Shown here: one piece after another, positions 24,655 to 34,489 of the stretch
How positions within the stretch are numbered: position 1 is the first letter of the stretch
Layout of the letters: every line of letters begins with the position of its first letter
Assembly (NCBI GenBank): GCA_022827055.1
Contig: JAJDTR010000046.1
Coordinates: 16,646-80,645 of the forward strand
From: Candidatus Poribacteria bacterium
Lineage (GTDB): Bacteria; Poribacteria; WGA-4E; JAJDTR01
Direction of reading: 5' to 3'
DNA length: 64,000 bases
The notes under the pieces: generated by a model
Databases searched by the model: none
What the model was told of the DNA's origin: nothing
The model's input: the letters and a program-made list of their open reading frames with translations, nothing else
Translations under genes and position numbers: made by a program

Positions 24655-26637
24655 ATGTACCCTCAAGTTCCTCGTTTCACTCCCCAACTACGACGTAGAT
24701 TATTCGCCTTCATAGTAGCCTGTCTCTTTGTTGGGACGGAATCCGCGTTCTCGCAGACAGCCGACCTCCAAAACCCTGCAACGACACCCCACCAAGATGT
24801 TCGCAAATGGGAATTGCCCGACGGCGCTTTCCTACGCCTGGGCAAAGGCGTCCTCGGCGGTTCGGACAGGACAGTCTCCTTCTCACCGGATGGAAAACGC
24901 CTCGCGGTCGCCAGCGGCATCGGCATCTGGATATACGACGTTGCGACGGCGCGCGAAGTTGCCCTGCTCAATGGCGGACGTCCTGCGCTAATCAGATCTG
25001 TGGCATACTCGCCGGACGGGACGTTAGTTGCCGCGGGAACCGGGAATGGCAGCGTTCAACTCTGGGAGGTCAAGCGCGGACGGCTACTCGCCACGCTCCT
25101 TCAACCTGGGTCCTGGCGCGGGGTCGATGGCCTTGCGTTTTCACCTGACGGGAGAATCATTGCATCGGGGTCACAGGATAAAATCCAATTGTGGGATGTC
25201 GAGAATCAAACACACCTTAAAACGCTGCAAGGGCATAAGGGCCGAATCTTCTCTCTGGCATTTTCTCCCGACGGGAAAACCCTCGCTTCGGGAGCGGAAG
25301 ACCACACCGTTATACTGTGGGAGTCAGCGACTGGAAATAATATCGCCACGTTTCAACATTCAAGTGAGGTTTTTTCAGTAGCCATTTCGCCGAATGGTGA
25401 ATCACTCGCGGCAGTAGCCGGCAATAGTGTCAACGTGTGGAACCTTTCGACGAAGAAGAAGGTGGCTACTCTCAAGGATAGCAAGCGTGTCAGCGTTGCA
25501 ATCTACTCACTTGACGGAACCACGCTTGTTTCAGGGGAGAATGGTAGGGCAACACTTTGGGACGTTAGGACACGCAAAAAAGTTGCTAAGTTCAAACATA
25601 AAGGTTGGGTCGGTTCCATAGCGTATTCACCCGACGGTTCGATGCTAGCTACGGCGGCTGTAGGGCGATTTGGAGGTAGTTATGGTACAGTCAAGTTGTG
25701 GGAGGTCTCCACGCGGGCAAATACTGCCTCTGTTCAAGGGCACGTAAACGTAAATTCCGCCGCAGCTTTTTCGCCGGACGGAAGCACTCTTGCTATGGGG
25801 CACTGGGGCGGAACGATTAAGTTCCGGGAGGCTAGGACGGGACAGCATATCTCTTCGCTGCCTAATGAAAGCGCCTATGCCCTGGCATACTCGCGAGATG
25901 GAAACACACTCGCATTGGGCAAACACGAAGGAGCGGTCAAACTAATCGATGCCAATAGCGGACGAAGAGTTGCGATGCTCCGGGGACATAAGGGTCACGT
26001 CGATTCCGTGGTGTTCTCGCTCGACGGGACAATGTTGGCCGCGGGAGCTAGAGGCGGGGAGAATTCTGCAAGTGGGACTGTAAAAGTGTGGGAGTTTCCG
26101 CCCAAGGCGTTGGATGTTGTTGCGCAACGGAGTCTCAACACCTTCCACGTGCAAAGCGGGGGAGGGATCCACCTCGCGTTTTCCCCGGATGGTCAAACTC
26201 TCGCTGTGGGATCGGATGAGGGGGTCAACTTGCTAGATGTCGGTACAGGGGAAAATGTTGCCACACCGCTAAAATCTTTTAGTCCTGCCGTGGCATTTTC
26301 GCCAGATGGTCGGCTGCTTGCGTCAAACTCTCCTGATGGGATCAGATTATGGGACGTGTCAATGAGCAGAACTGTCATGGCACTACATTCAGGGGAGTGG
26401 AGTTCGGGCTCACCTGTCGCGTTTTCACCTGAGGGGGATACGCTAATAACGGGCACATCGAGCGGAAAAATCATACTATGGGACACCGAAACGGCGCGTA
26501 ACATCTCAACCCGACAAGCGCATGGAGAATCTGTTTTCTTCGCAGCGTTCTCTCCGGATGGAAGAACGATTGCATCGGCATCTCGGGATGGAACCGTGTT
26601 GCTGTGGCGCACAACCGATTTAACTGAGCGGCAGTAA
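24655..26637 (+). CDS. exported WD40 repeat protein, paralogue 2
   Basis: This 660-residue tandem copy of the preceding gene has the same start (MYPQ), hydrophobic N-terminus and 'WELPDGAFLRLGKGVLGGSD' segment, and the same order of WD40 units. It ends in 'TIASASRDGTVLLWR'. AAGGAG precedes the ATG, a better SD than in copy 1. Divergence is mostly in the loops and in the central blades, while the first about 110 residues are strongly conserved. That suggests a shared anchoring or export role with changing binding faces, which is inference. Confidence 0.85.
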   Translation: MYPQVPRFTPQLRRRLFAFIVACLFVGTESAFSQTADLQNPATTPHQDVRKWELPDGAFLRLGKGVLGGSDRTVSFSPDGKRLAVASGIGIWIYDVATAREVALLNGGRPALIRSVAYSPDGTLVAAGTGNGSVQLWEVKRGRLLATLLQPGSWRGVDGLAFSPDGRIIASGSQDKIQLWDVENQTHLKTLQGHKGRIFSLAFSPDGKTLASGAEDHTVILWESATGNNIATFQHSSEVFSVAISPNGESLAAVAGNSVNVWNLSTKKKVATLKDSKRVSVAIYSLDGTTLVSGENGRATLWDVRTRKKVAKFKHKGWVGSIAYSPDGSMLATAAVGRFGGSYGTVKLWEVSTRANTASVQGHVNVNSAAAFSPDGSTLAMGHWGGTIKFREARTGQHISSLPNESAYALAYSRDGNTLALGKHEGAVKLIDANSGRRVAMLRGHKGHVDSVVFSLDGTMLAAGARGGENSASGTVKVWEFPPKALDVVAQRSLNTFHVQSGGGIHLAFSPDGQTLAVGSDEGVNLLDVGTGENVATPLKSFSPAVAFSPDGRLLASNSPDGIRLWDVSMSRTVMALHSGEWSSGSPVAFSPEGDTLITGTSSGKIILWDTETARNISTRQAHGESVFFAAFSPDGRTIASASRDGTVLLWRTTDLTERQ

Positions 26638-26699
26638 ATTCGCTAATTTTGACTCACTGTACACATCTACACTGGAGTCGTAACCGGGAATCAGGCAGC

Positions 26700-27263
26700 T
26701 CAATCGAAGTATTCATCTTCCTTGAATTTCGTCCACGATTCAAATAAAGGAAACGGCGGGGGCAAATCTCTACTTGGATTATTCAGTTTGAAGGAAATCC
26801 TGTTGCTATCAAGTGGACTTCTAATGGAGACGGAGAAGTCCGACACGTCAATACAGTCTTCGCACGTCGTAGGAAACTGCTGTGTGAACGTCGGGTCCTC
26901 AAGATAGAGCATGAATTCCGGGTTATGTCCGCCCCGTCCGATGCGGCTGCTGTTCCCTATTTTTAAAACGCGGTAATCTTGCGCGGCAATCTCCCACTCG
27001 CTGACCGCGTGACGCTCCTCCGCATACTGCGCCCAAACGCGAATCCCGTCGAAGAAATCGAGGACAACTGCCTTTCTCGGGCTGGCGTCTTTGGAAGGCA
27101 AAAGCTGCCGAAACGAGCGATTGTCCAACGCATCCTTTATGCGTTCTTCCTCCCCTTGACCGACTGGCTGAAATGGTCCATCAGACCCGCACGACGACGC
27201 GAAAAGGAGAGCTGACACGAGAAGAATCGGTGCTAGATGGAATAACACACTGCCAAATGACAT
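26700..27263 (-). CDS. putative lipoprotein of unknown function
   Basis: I place the start at ATG 27263 (187 residues) because GGAG lies 7 nt upstream; the longer open frame begins inside a dispersed repeat. The N-terminus 'LAPILLVSALLFASSCGSDG' is a lipoprotein-type signal with Cys25. The mature part contains 'VVLDFFDGIRVWAQYAEE' and a cysteine pair 'CEDC' but no recognised domain. It stands alone between the WD40 pair and the RDD gene. Confidence 0.6.
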   Translation of the reverse strand: MSFGSVLFHLAPILLVSALLFASSCGSDGPFQPVGQGEEERIKDALDNRSFRQLLPSKDASPRKAVVLDFFDGIRVWAQYAEERHAVSEWEIAAQDYRVLKIGNSSRIGRGGHNPEFMLYLEDPTFTQQFPTTCEDCIDVSDFSVSIRSPLDSNRISFKLNNPSRDLPPPFPLFESWTKFKEDEYFD

Positions 27264-27276
27264 GATTAAACTCCAT

Positions 27277-27380
27277 GTAGGTTGGGTTGAACGGCAAAAA
27301 GTCTGGTTTATCGTTACACAGCAAAAATTCACTGCTTTTCAGGTAGGCTTTCACGTGACAGATCTGTAGTGAAACCCAAC
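27277..27380 (+). repeat. truncated copy of the 228-bp palindromic element (class A)
   Basis: It starts GTAGGTTGGGTTGAACGG, shares internal blocks with the copy at 7844 ('GTTTATC', 'CTGCTTTTCA', 'GTGAAACCCAAC') and ends at the inner arm GTGAAACCCAAC (27369-27380). The right half is missing. It lies just upstream of the lipoprotein gene. Confidence 0.75.
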
Positions 27381-27415
27381 TTCATAATACACGGCATCTC
27401 TATGTGTCAACACAC

Positions 27416-28165
27416 TCAATCCGCATCCGAGTTTGCCTTTAGGGAATAAACTTCTTCTAAGAATACGTCGTAATCTATTTGGTCGTTGTCCGTCATTCTT
27501 TGGGCAACGGGCGTTCCTATCGTTCGGGCAAGTTGCAGCCGACGCAATCTTGGAAGGCTTGCCCGGCGTGAAAGATACTCTCGTATCGCAGTCAGTTCGG
27601 CCTCCGTCACGCGCTCAGGTTTAATCCAATCCGCATAAACAAACGTTGACTTTTTAACAGCCTGAGTTTTCTCCGGACGGAGGGACGCCTTGGCGCCCTC
27701 CTTAACAACGAGCGTGCCGGCAGCCAAGTCACCCAGCCGCTGCCAGTTTTTGTTCAACAGCATGGTAAGTAACCCGGCGCCGTAGGCAAACGGAAGCATA
27801 TCGACAATCCGCACTATATTTCGAATTGCGGAATCTGAAAAACTAATCGGATACCCTTGTGCTTTGATAACCCGCAAGCCAAGAGCACGTTTACCCGGTG
27901 ATTGGCCATTCGTCGCAATCTCGAACACCATATAGTAGCCCCATTGGAGCACGAAGGTAGCAATCCCTGCAAGCGCCGCTAGCCAGTTGCCAAAACTTTC
28001 ATCTAGGTCGAGTATAGCACGTAGGATAACGTAATAACCTACTGCCAAGACTGGGATCAGCAGAGCGAGATCGATAAGTGCGGCATAAAAACGCGAACCG
28101 ATGCCTGCGACACTATAGCTGATTTTAATCTGTTCGGGAGTTTCAATAGACAAATGGTCGCTCAT
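27416..28165 (-). CDS. RDD family membrane protein
   Basis: This 249-residue protein has the RDD family residues R25 and D32 in 'GSRFYAALIDLALLIPVL', and the conserved 'GQSPGKRALGLRVI' (87-100) and 'WQRLGDLAAGTLVV'. Four or so membrane helices are visible, then a charged C-terminal tail of about 90 residues. RDD proteins have been linked to cation transport, but many are uncharacterised. It is divergent from the SpoIIM-like gene (214 bp apart). RDD and SpoIIM genes often neighbour MoxR/DUF58/DUF4129 genes, which here lie 14-20 kb away. Confidence 0.88.
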   Translation of the reverse strand: MSDHLSIETPEQIKISYSVAGIGSRFYAALIDLALLIPVLAVGYYVILRAILDLDESFGNWLAALAGIATFVLQWGYYMVFEIATNGQSPGKRALGLRVIKAQGYPISFSDSAIRNIVRIVDMLPFAYGAGLLTMLLNKNWQRLGDLAAGTLVVKEGAKASLRPEKTQAVKKSTFVYADWIKPERVTEAELTAIREYLSRRASLPRLRRLQLARTIGTPVAQRMTDNDQIDYDVFLEEVYSLKANSDAD

Positions 28166-28288
28166 GTCGGTCGTGGGATTCTTGATTTGAAACGTCAGGA
28201 TTTACGCGAGTTGTGCCGGTTAATAATAGAGATGATGGGGTAAAGTAATGAGTAACACGTGATGTATAATTAATTCTCTTACGTATTA

Positions 28289-28327
28289 CGATCAAGCGAG
28301 TGGACAGCGAGTGCGATAGAAGATCCC
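28289..28327 (+). repeat. class B dispersed repeat fragment
   Basis: CGATCAAGCGAGTGGACAGC followed by GAGTGCGATAGAAGATCCC matches the 'GATCAAC.GAG.GAATAGCG..GCGATAGAGATCCC' family. It lies in the divergent intergenic region of RDD and SpoIIM, next to short 'ATTACGTATTACG'-type direct repeats. Confidence 0.45.
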
Positions 28328-28379
28328 ATTACGTTTTACGCATTACGTATGCTAAGACAAATCCGCCGAAGATAGCAAT

Positions 28380-29360
28380 ATGACGCGAGACGAATTTCTC
28401 AATAAGAAACAGCCAATCTGGTCAGAATTAGAGCGCGCGCTAAGGCGTACCCGGCGCCACCGTGCCAACAAAATGTCTCCGACGCAACTCGATCGAATGG
28501 GCTATCTATATCGACGCGTCACTTCGGATCTGGCGGTTGCCCGCCGCGATTTTCCCGATGATCGATGTGTCCCGTATCTCAATGCGCTTGCCTCCCGCGC
28601 CCATGCCGGTATCTACCAATCCTCCCCTTTGAAACGCAACACCATTCGTCATTTTTTCCTCGCCGGGTTCCCGGCACTTTTCAGAAGCAACCTCCGTGTC
28701 ATCACCCCGGCATTTCTGATGTTTGTCGTAGGGTTTATCGTCGCATATTGGATCGCCTTGGAAAACCAGGGCCTTGCCGAAAAACTCGTGCCCCAGCACC
28801 TCGTCGAAACAATCCACGATAAGGAGATGTGGACGGATGTCCCGGCGCTTCAAAGAAATCTTTTCGCTTCATTTGTCATGACGAACAACATCAAAGTGGC
28901 TTTTGCGGCGTTCGCGCTTGGCGTCACGTTTATGATCGGCACGATGTATATTTTGGCTTTCAACGGTGTACTCATCGGCGCAGTCGCTGGACTATGCCAC
29001 GTTCATGGGCTTGCTCTTCCACTATGGTCGTTTGTTTCGCCGCACGGTTATATCGAATTGACAACTATTTTTGTCGCAGGCGGCGCCGGGCTAAAAATGG
29101 GCTATGCCCTGATTGCGCCGGGTTTGTCGACCCGAAAACAGGCGTTGACCGATGCCGCGAAAGTCGCTGTTCAGCTCATCGGAGGGTGTGTTGTCCTGCT
29201 CGTCATCGCCGGTGTTATTGAAGGCTTCATATCCCCTTCGAGTTTGCCGCCAATCGTAAAAATCGGATTCGGATTCGCAACGGGTGTGCTGCTGTTTTGC
29301 TACCTCCTCCTAATGGGGCGCCCAAAAGGGAAGCCTATTCTGACCGGCAAATCCGATTGA
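28380..29360 (+). CDS. stage II sporulation protein M (SpoIIM)-like membrane protein
   Basis: This 326-residue protein has a soluble helical N-terminus (about 90 residues) and then about six membrane segments. The family signatures 'MTNNIKVAFAAFALGVTFMI', 'AFNGVLIGAVAG' and 'SPHGYIELTTIFVAGGAGLK' are present. Despite the name, most bacterial members are found in non-sporulating species beside RDD, MoxR and DUF58 genes, where the role is unknown. The SD is weak. The 207 bp after it hold a class B repeat (29482-29507) and no gene. Confidence 0.9.
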   Translation: MTRDEFLNKKQPIWSELERALRRTRRHRANKMSPTQLDRMGYLYRRVTSDLAVARRDFPDDRCVPYLNALASRAHAGIYQSSPLKRNTIRHFFLAGFPALFRSNLRVITPAFLMFVVGFIVAYWIALENQGLAEKLVPQHLVETIHDKEMWTDVPALQRNLFASFVMTNNIKVAFAAFALGVTFMIGTMYILAFNGVLIGAVAGLCHVHGLALPLWSFVSPHGYIELTTIFVAGGAGLKMGYALIAPGLSTRKQALTDAAKVAVQLIGGCVVLLVIAGVIEGFISPSSLPPIVKIGFGFATGVLLFCYLLLMGRPKGKPILTGKSD

Positions 29361-29481
29361 GCCAGTGTCTATAGTTATTGTAACACGAGTTGCTCCTCAA
29401 AAGATTTCAGCCATGCACTGCCGTTTTTAATTGAGAATAGTTCATTAAATGCGGAGATTCCGTAGAGATCAAGCGTCTTCT

Positions 29482-29507
29482 GTAGGAGCGATCTCCTGGT
29501 CGCGACC
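29482..29507 (+). repeat. class B short palindromic repeat
   Basis: GTAGGAGCGATCTCCTGGTCG followed by CGACC has inverted arms (GAGCGAT-CTCC against the CTGGTCGCGACC side) and matches the copies at 14614 and 58206. Confidence 0.45.
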
Positions 29508-29567
29508 GCCTATGCGCCGCAGGGCAAGTGTCACTCTACCGTGGGGATGCTTCTTTGCTGGCCGATG

Positions 29568-30638
29568 TCAACGGTTTCGCATTTCATCGGACCAATCCCG
29601 CCAGATGTCGCCATCTGTGTCATCCACCACGAGTGGGTCGGGAAGCGACTCGGGCGTTTTCTTGAATCCGTAAATTGTCGCTTGGCGGATAACGTCGCTA
29701 GACGCGTTCTGTCCCGCGATGTGTAGAATTTTGGTGTGCCACAGTATAACAGTACCGGCAGGTCCATGGCAATCGAACGGTTGGGTATCCTCCTTGATCT
29801 GCCCAATCACAGGATCGGTATAACCCCCGGCCACCCGTACCGCCAAGTGTTTGTCCGTGTGTTTCTCGCCAGCTTTGAAAGCCTTCCACTGTTCCCGCCA
29901 GATCCGCGAGTGGCTCCTCGGCCAAACGGTAAATCCCCCGCAGTTCGGCGGCACATCGGCGATGTATGCCGACATCTGCAGCCGCCACGTGCCGTAGCAC
30001 GGACCGTCGGAGTGGGCGCCGCTGTAGTGAGGGGCGTGAGAAGGACTGTTCGGAAGCGTGCAATATAATCCGCGAGTCCCCTGCCCATTGAGCCACACCG
30101 GTCCGGTTTTAGGCAATCGCAGCGCGGGCTCTGTCGCGAAGCTGCCCTTTGCTGGAAAACCCATTGCGCCCCCCAGATGTGTATTCAGTCCTCCCACGGC
30201 GTCGTCACACATAAAGCACGGTCCGGTCGTATAACCAGATTTGTCAAGTCCGGCGGGCCACACCACTGTCCCCTTTCCAAGAAGCTGCTCCGCGACACGC
30301 CATAAGGCGCGGGGCGCCAGATTGAGCATCAATTCTGACGCCCCATTGCGGACAACAAGCTGGTGTCCGCCCCCGCTAAGATACGGCTCGCCTCCGCCCT
30401 CGGGCCGCATTGACCGCAGCTTGGCGCTCTCCTTATCGGTGATAGGCTCCCATGTCGAAGGGTCATCCCTTTTCATACGCGGGAGCCGGGTTTGAATTAC
30501 ATCCCACATGTCGTCACGCGCCTGACGGCAGAGCGCGGGGTCGAGAACCCCTCTGAGAATTAGGAATCCGTCACGTTTGAACTGGGCGATCTGGTCTGCT
30601 GTCAGGGGTTTGATTGACTTAATGCCTTGGCTAGACAT
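29568..30638 (-). CDS. phytanoyl-CoA dioxygenase (PhyH) family protein
   Basis: This is a 356-residue Fe(II)/2-oxoglutarate dioxygenase. I chose ATG 30638 because AAGGAAA sits 8 nt upstream; the frame extends to a TTG at 30686. The metal triad is visible as H-x-D in 'YSGAHSDGPCYGTW' and the distal His in 'ILWHTKILHIAGQN', followed by 'RQATIYGFKK' with the oxoglutarate-binding Arg. The N-terminal 'FKRDGFLILRGVLDPALCRQ' is typical. PhyH-like proteins are greatly expanded in Poribacteria and act on varied small molecules, so the substrate is unknown. It is monocistronic in appearance. Confidence 0.88.
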   Translation of the reverse strand: MSSQGIKSIKPLTADQIAQFKRDGFLILRGVLDPALCRQARDDMWDVIQTRLPRMKRDDPSTWEPITDKESAKLRSMRPEGGGEPYLSGGGHQLVVRNGASELMLNLAPRALWRVAEQLLGKGTVVWPAGLDKSGYTTGPCFMCDDAVGGLNTHLGGAMGFPAKGSFATEPALRLPKTGPVWLNGQGTRGLYCTLPNSPSHAPHYSGAHSDGPCYGTWRLQMSAYIADVPPNCGGFTVWPRSHSRIWREQWKAFKAGEKHTDKHLAVRVAGGYTDPVIGQIKEDTQPFDCHGPAGTVILWHTKILHIAGQNASSDVIRQATIYGFKKTPESLPDPLVVDDTDGDIWRDWSDEMRNR

Positions 30639-30962
30639 CGTCGTTTTCCTTATACGGTCGATGTGCTGAGTGGACATTTCTGACAATGCCCGTCGAGTTC
30701 ACAAGCCTTGGCATTGCCCGGAGGATTAAGGAGAGATGTGTAAGGCATTTTTTCAAATCAAGAAAACTGAACATCAAGCCTTCACCCTCGTTATCATGGG
30801 AGTTCACGCCTCTCGTATCAAGCGACTATTTTAGCACTTCCGCCAAATCACATCAATGCCGATTTCATCAAAGATCGGCACGTTCGGTCCAAGACGCGCA
30901 ATGAATTGCGCTACTACAAACCGCCGATTCTTGTAACTTATGGGTTACAAATTAGTATTGAA

Positions 30963-33900
30963 TCACAAATCTTCGACATTCCACACACGCATGGTCCCAT
31001 CACGAGATGTCGAGACTAATTTTGTGCCATCGTGACTGAAGTCCACGGAACGGATTCCCTCGCGATGCCCGGATAGTTCCGTGATGCGCTTCCACGTGTG
31101 GGTGCTAATGAGTTCGATAACATTATCTGTTCGCCCAACTGCCATCAAGGTCGTGTCCGGATTCAGGTCCAAGGGAATTGAATCTCCGATATGCGGCGCC
31201 TTCACCCGTTGATAACCGGGATTCAATTTTTTCGTGACCCTTCCGCTGGCAATATCGAAGACCACAAAATCTCCCGACATCAAGCCTGTGAAAATTCGTT
31301 TTCCGTCCCTGCTGAATCGCAAAAACAGCGGCAAAGTGGTGTCCGGCGTGTTGGGGATTCGGAGTGCCTGTACCGACTCTCCGGTGTTGACATCCCAAAT
31401 CCGAATGACGTCGAACACGCCACAAGCGAGGTGATTCCCGTCAGGGCTAAAAGCTAATGCGCTCACCAGTGCGAACCTGTCGTGTATTGGTTTGCTTCCG
31501 TACCCGAATACAGTGTTAAAATTGTCAAACTGATGCAATTTCTGGGGCTCCGAAATATCCCACAGGCTTGCCAAACCGTTACGCTGTCCCACGGCAAGTT
31601 GCATTCCGTTTGGACTGAATTCCAGCACATGAAAGTCAAAGTCGGCCCTTAGACCATGTCGGAAAAAGTGTTGTTCAATATCTGAGTCGGCTATCACCGA
31701 GTCAAAGAACGTAGAGCCAAGCCGAGGCGATATTCGTTGAACCACTTCGCGCTTCTGCGCGGACCAGACTAGCATTTCGTCTTTCACGAACTGTTTTTCA
31801 ATAATGTCTTCGAGTCTAGCAAGTTCTTTCGCTGGGTCTACGGGATTTTCCAGGACCTTGGCTGTCACGACACTCGCCACGATATCGTTTATCGGACTGA
31901 CAACCGAAAATTTTATGTCGAAATGATTACCAAATACGTCTTCGTCAATTATGTCGCCTGTACTCGCCTTCCAAACTGACGTGCGCCAACCTTGGACAAG
32001 GATCGTGTCATTGTCGGACAAGAAATACGCGCCTCCGGGAAGTACGCCGTACTGAAGATTCACGCGCTCTTCCAATCTATTCGTCGCTACGTCCAGCACT
32101 TTGACCGCTCCCCCGTTGCTAATCAGCAAGTGAATGTCATCAAGGAACTGACTCATCGCCCTATACTCGCCTGCGTGAACGGTATCGCCAGTTCTGAAGT
32201 CCCACACCATGCTCCCTAGTGCGAGGTAACGACTGTCAGACGAAAACGAGATTGAGGCTTTCCGTTTTGGCATGTGGACAGGTGTCAAGAAATTTGTCAT
32301 CTTTTGCCGATCAGGAATCGTGAAGGTTTTTTCAACCTGCCAATCAAGTGTATCTATCACATCAATGCGTTTGTCTCTCCACGCGCGGAACGCAAACCAT
32401 TGACTTCCCGGGCTGTATGCAAAGGTCACTTCTGCGGTAGTGCCTTTGACGTTTAATTCGTGTAGAATCTCTCCATCCTTCGGATTAAGGAAAACGAGTC
32501 TAGGCGGAGGCGGTTTTGGACGAGTCGAGTTAAATTTGTCATGTTCAAACATCACCAGTTGCTCGCCATCGGGACTGTATTGCATAGCGTGAATAAGGAG
32601 GCCTTGGGTATCCGACCATTCAAACGAACGGAGTTCCTTTCCTGAAATGGGATCAATGAATACGAGTTTGAAGGTATTTTCATTCAAACCTTGCCAAGGC
32701 AGCCCTAGGGCGACTTCTCTCATTTCCGGATGGGGTGCAATGTTGAGCTGGTCAGGCCATCGCCGCTGGTGTATAGCGTAAACGCTGAGCTTATCATCCG
32801 CTTCTCGTATGTCGAAAATACGGCGGCCATCTCGATGCCCAAGATGCCAACGTGGGGCACCTCGTGGAAAGTACGGGTTCTTCAGCCGAATGTCATGTTC
32901 CTCGAAAACGCGCTTCAAGTCACCGGACACGATTTTGTTATCAAGTTCAGTCGCAAACTCCAGCCCTATGTGGAACAAAAACGTGCTCTTAAGCGAATCA
33001 AGCGAATGCGTCGCAACCGCCCCTTGTTTCTCTATATCCCACACCTTTACCTGTTCACCGCCATTCCAGACCAAAAACCGACTATCCCGACTAAAGGTTG
33101 GAGACTCAATGTGTCCGGTGGTATCAACAGTTAGCGGTGGTTGGTTACCGTCGAGGCGGCGCAGTTCCAGTCCAAACGGTGTATGAATGGCAAACAGTTT
33201 TCCATCTGGGGAAGAAACAACATCTTCAACGCGACCGGTACCGATGACTTGCGCTGGCGACGTGCCGGTTTTGCCGCTATCACCTCGCTGTTCCCCCGTT
33301 TTTGCCGGTTTGGCTGACACGGTAATTCGCTTCTTCCGCTCGTCCGCTTGCGCTATTTCAATATCTGAGTCGGCATCGACCAGCGACACATTCACACCCC
33401 CTTTGGACTCGTCGCTGTCTGTGCCCATTGGAAAGAGTCCTGCAGGCCCGCCGAACAGCACAACGCTCAATACGGGCGCGACCGGTAATGGTGTGAACCG
33501 ATGCGCCTTGGAAACAGGCGAATCAGCCCCAAACGGTTGGGGAAGTGAAGAAATTCTGTCCAAGATTGCAACACATAGATTGGGTTTGGTCGAGGAGTCG
33601 AAATACTCCTCAAATGTACCCTTTAGCCGCATACCGAGCCTCTGGCGTGCCCGAAACAAACGCGCCTTTATCGCCTCGCGCGATGTCCCCACGAATTCCC
33701 CAATCTCCTTAAGCGAGAATCCACTAAAGTAGTGCATCAGTACGACCAATCGTTGCGATTCCGGTAACGCATCAATCTCCTTCTTAACCGTGAGTTGCGT
33801 TTCCAAATCGCTGCCGCGTGCTATCGTTGCTGTTTCAGCCTCGGATTCCAACGCTTCGTGCGATTGACGCTTGCGATGCCACATGCGGCACTCGTTCGAG

Positions 33901-34133
33901 GCGATGGTATACAACCAACTCCGAAAAGCATGCGGTGTTTTTAGTTGCGCAAGGTTGAGATACGCCTTTAGCAACACCTCCTGTGTTACGTCTTTCGCGT
34001 CCTCTTCGCTTCGAACCTGGTTCAGACAGTAGGCGTAGACGGCGCCTTGATAGCGGTCCACCAAAAAGACAAACGCATCTTTGTCCCCATCCAATACGGC
34101 TTTGACCAAACCGGCATCATCATCGTAACGCAT
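30963..34133 (-). CDS. ECF sigma factor fused to C-terminal WD40 propeller
   Basis: This is a 1056-residue fusion. Residues about 1-170 are a full ECF sigma factor: sigma-2 with 'EEDAKDVTQEVLLKAYLNL' (about 43-62) and sigma-4 HTH 'FSLKEIGEFVGTSREAIKAR' (139-158). A linker with a weakly hydrophobic stretch (about 213-236) follows. The rest is beta-propeller WD40 repeats ('LAFSPDGNHLACGVFDVIRI', 'VDFSHDGTKLVSTSRDGTMR'). Such fusions are known in Planctomycetes and Poribacteria and suggest that the propeller senses a signal or binds a partner that controls the sigma part. No separate anti-sigma gene is adjacent. Whether the linker crosses the membrane is unclear. Confidence 0.9.
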   Translation of the reverse strand: MRYDDDAGLVKAVLDGDKDAFVFLVDRYQGAVYAYCLNQVRSEEDAKDVTQEVLLKAYLNLAQLKTPHAFRSWLYTIASNECRMWHRKRQSHEALESEAETATIARGSDLETQLTVKKEIDALPESQRLVVLMHYFSGFSLKEIGEFVGTSREAIKARLFRARQRLGMRLKGTFEEYFDSSTKPNLCVAILDRISSLPQPFGADSPVSKAHRFTPLPVAPVLSVVLFGGPAGLFPMGTDSDESKGGVNVSLVDADSDIEIAQADERKKRITVSAKPAKTGEQRGDSGKTGTSPAQVIGTGRVEDVVSSPDGKLFAIHTPFGLELRRLDGNQPPLTVDTTGHIESPTFSRDSRFLVWNGGEQVKVWDIEKQGAVATHSLDSLKSTFLFHIGLEFATELDNKIVSGDLKRVFEEHDIRLKNPYFPRGAPRWHLGHRDGRRIFDIREADDKLSVYAIHQRRWPDQLNIAPHPEMREVALGLPWQGLNENTFKLVFIDPISGKELRSFEWSDTQGLLIHAMQYSPDGEQLVMFEHDKFNSTRPKPPPPRLVFLNPKDGEILHELNVKGTTAEVTFAYSPGSQWFAFRAWRDKRIDVIDTLDWQVEKTFTIPDRQKMTNFLTPVHMPKRKASISFSSDSRYLALGSMVWDFRTGDTVHAGEYRAMSQFLDDIHLLISNGGAVKVLDVATNRLEERVNLQYGVLPGGAYFLSDNDTILVQGWRTSVWKASTGDIIDEDVFGNHFDIKFSVVSPINDIVASVVTAKVLENPVDPAKELARLEDIIEKQFVKDEMLVWSAQKREVVQRISPRLGSTFFDSVIADSDIEQHFFRHGLRADFDFHVLEFSPNGMQLAVGQRNGLASLWDISEPQKLHQFDNFNTVFGYGSKPIHDRFALVSALAFSPDGNHLACGVFDVIRIWDVNTGESVQALRIPNTPDTTLPLFLRFSRDGKRIFTGLMSGDFVVFDIASGRVTKKLNPGYQRVKAPHIGDSIPLDLNPDTTLMAVGRTDNVIELISTHTWKRITELSGHREGIRSVDFSHDGTKLVSTSRDGTMRVWNVEDL

Positions 34134-34489
34134 GATTTCCTCCCTGAAAAGTTTGATGATTAAATTTCAGCGAATAAGATGCGAGAAGTGCGGAAGTGGT
34201 TACGCCAAAAATGAAATTGTGGAGAGGCACAGCAAGTAAGCTGCTAGAAAAATGAGGGAATACGATTGCGTGAATCAGGATTTTCAGGATAAGGCAGTGA
34301 TGAGAAATGTGAGCAACCGCTCGTCACGACGGAATTCTGTGGGGTGAGAAATCGTAGGCTGGAAGCAAGCCTTGCTTGAATTTGGTTAAAAACTTGCTTG
34401 AGAACTTCCTTGTAACCGTGTCATCTGCTTTAAGCCAAATGCCCAAAAATGGCGCTAGCATCAATTCAAACAGGCTCTGAAGTTATTCA

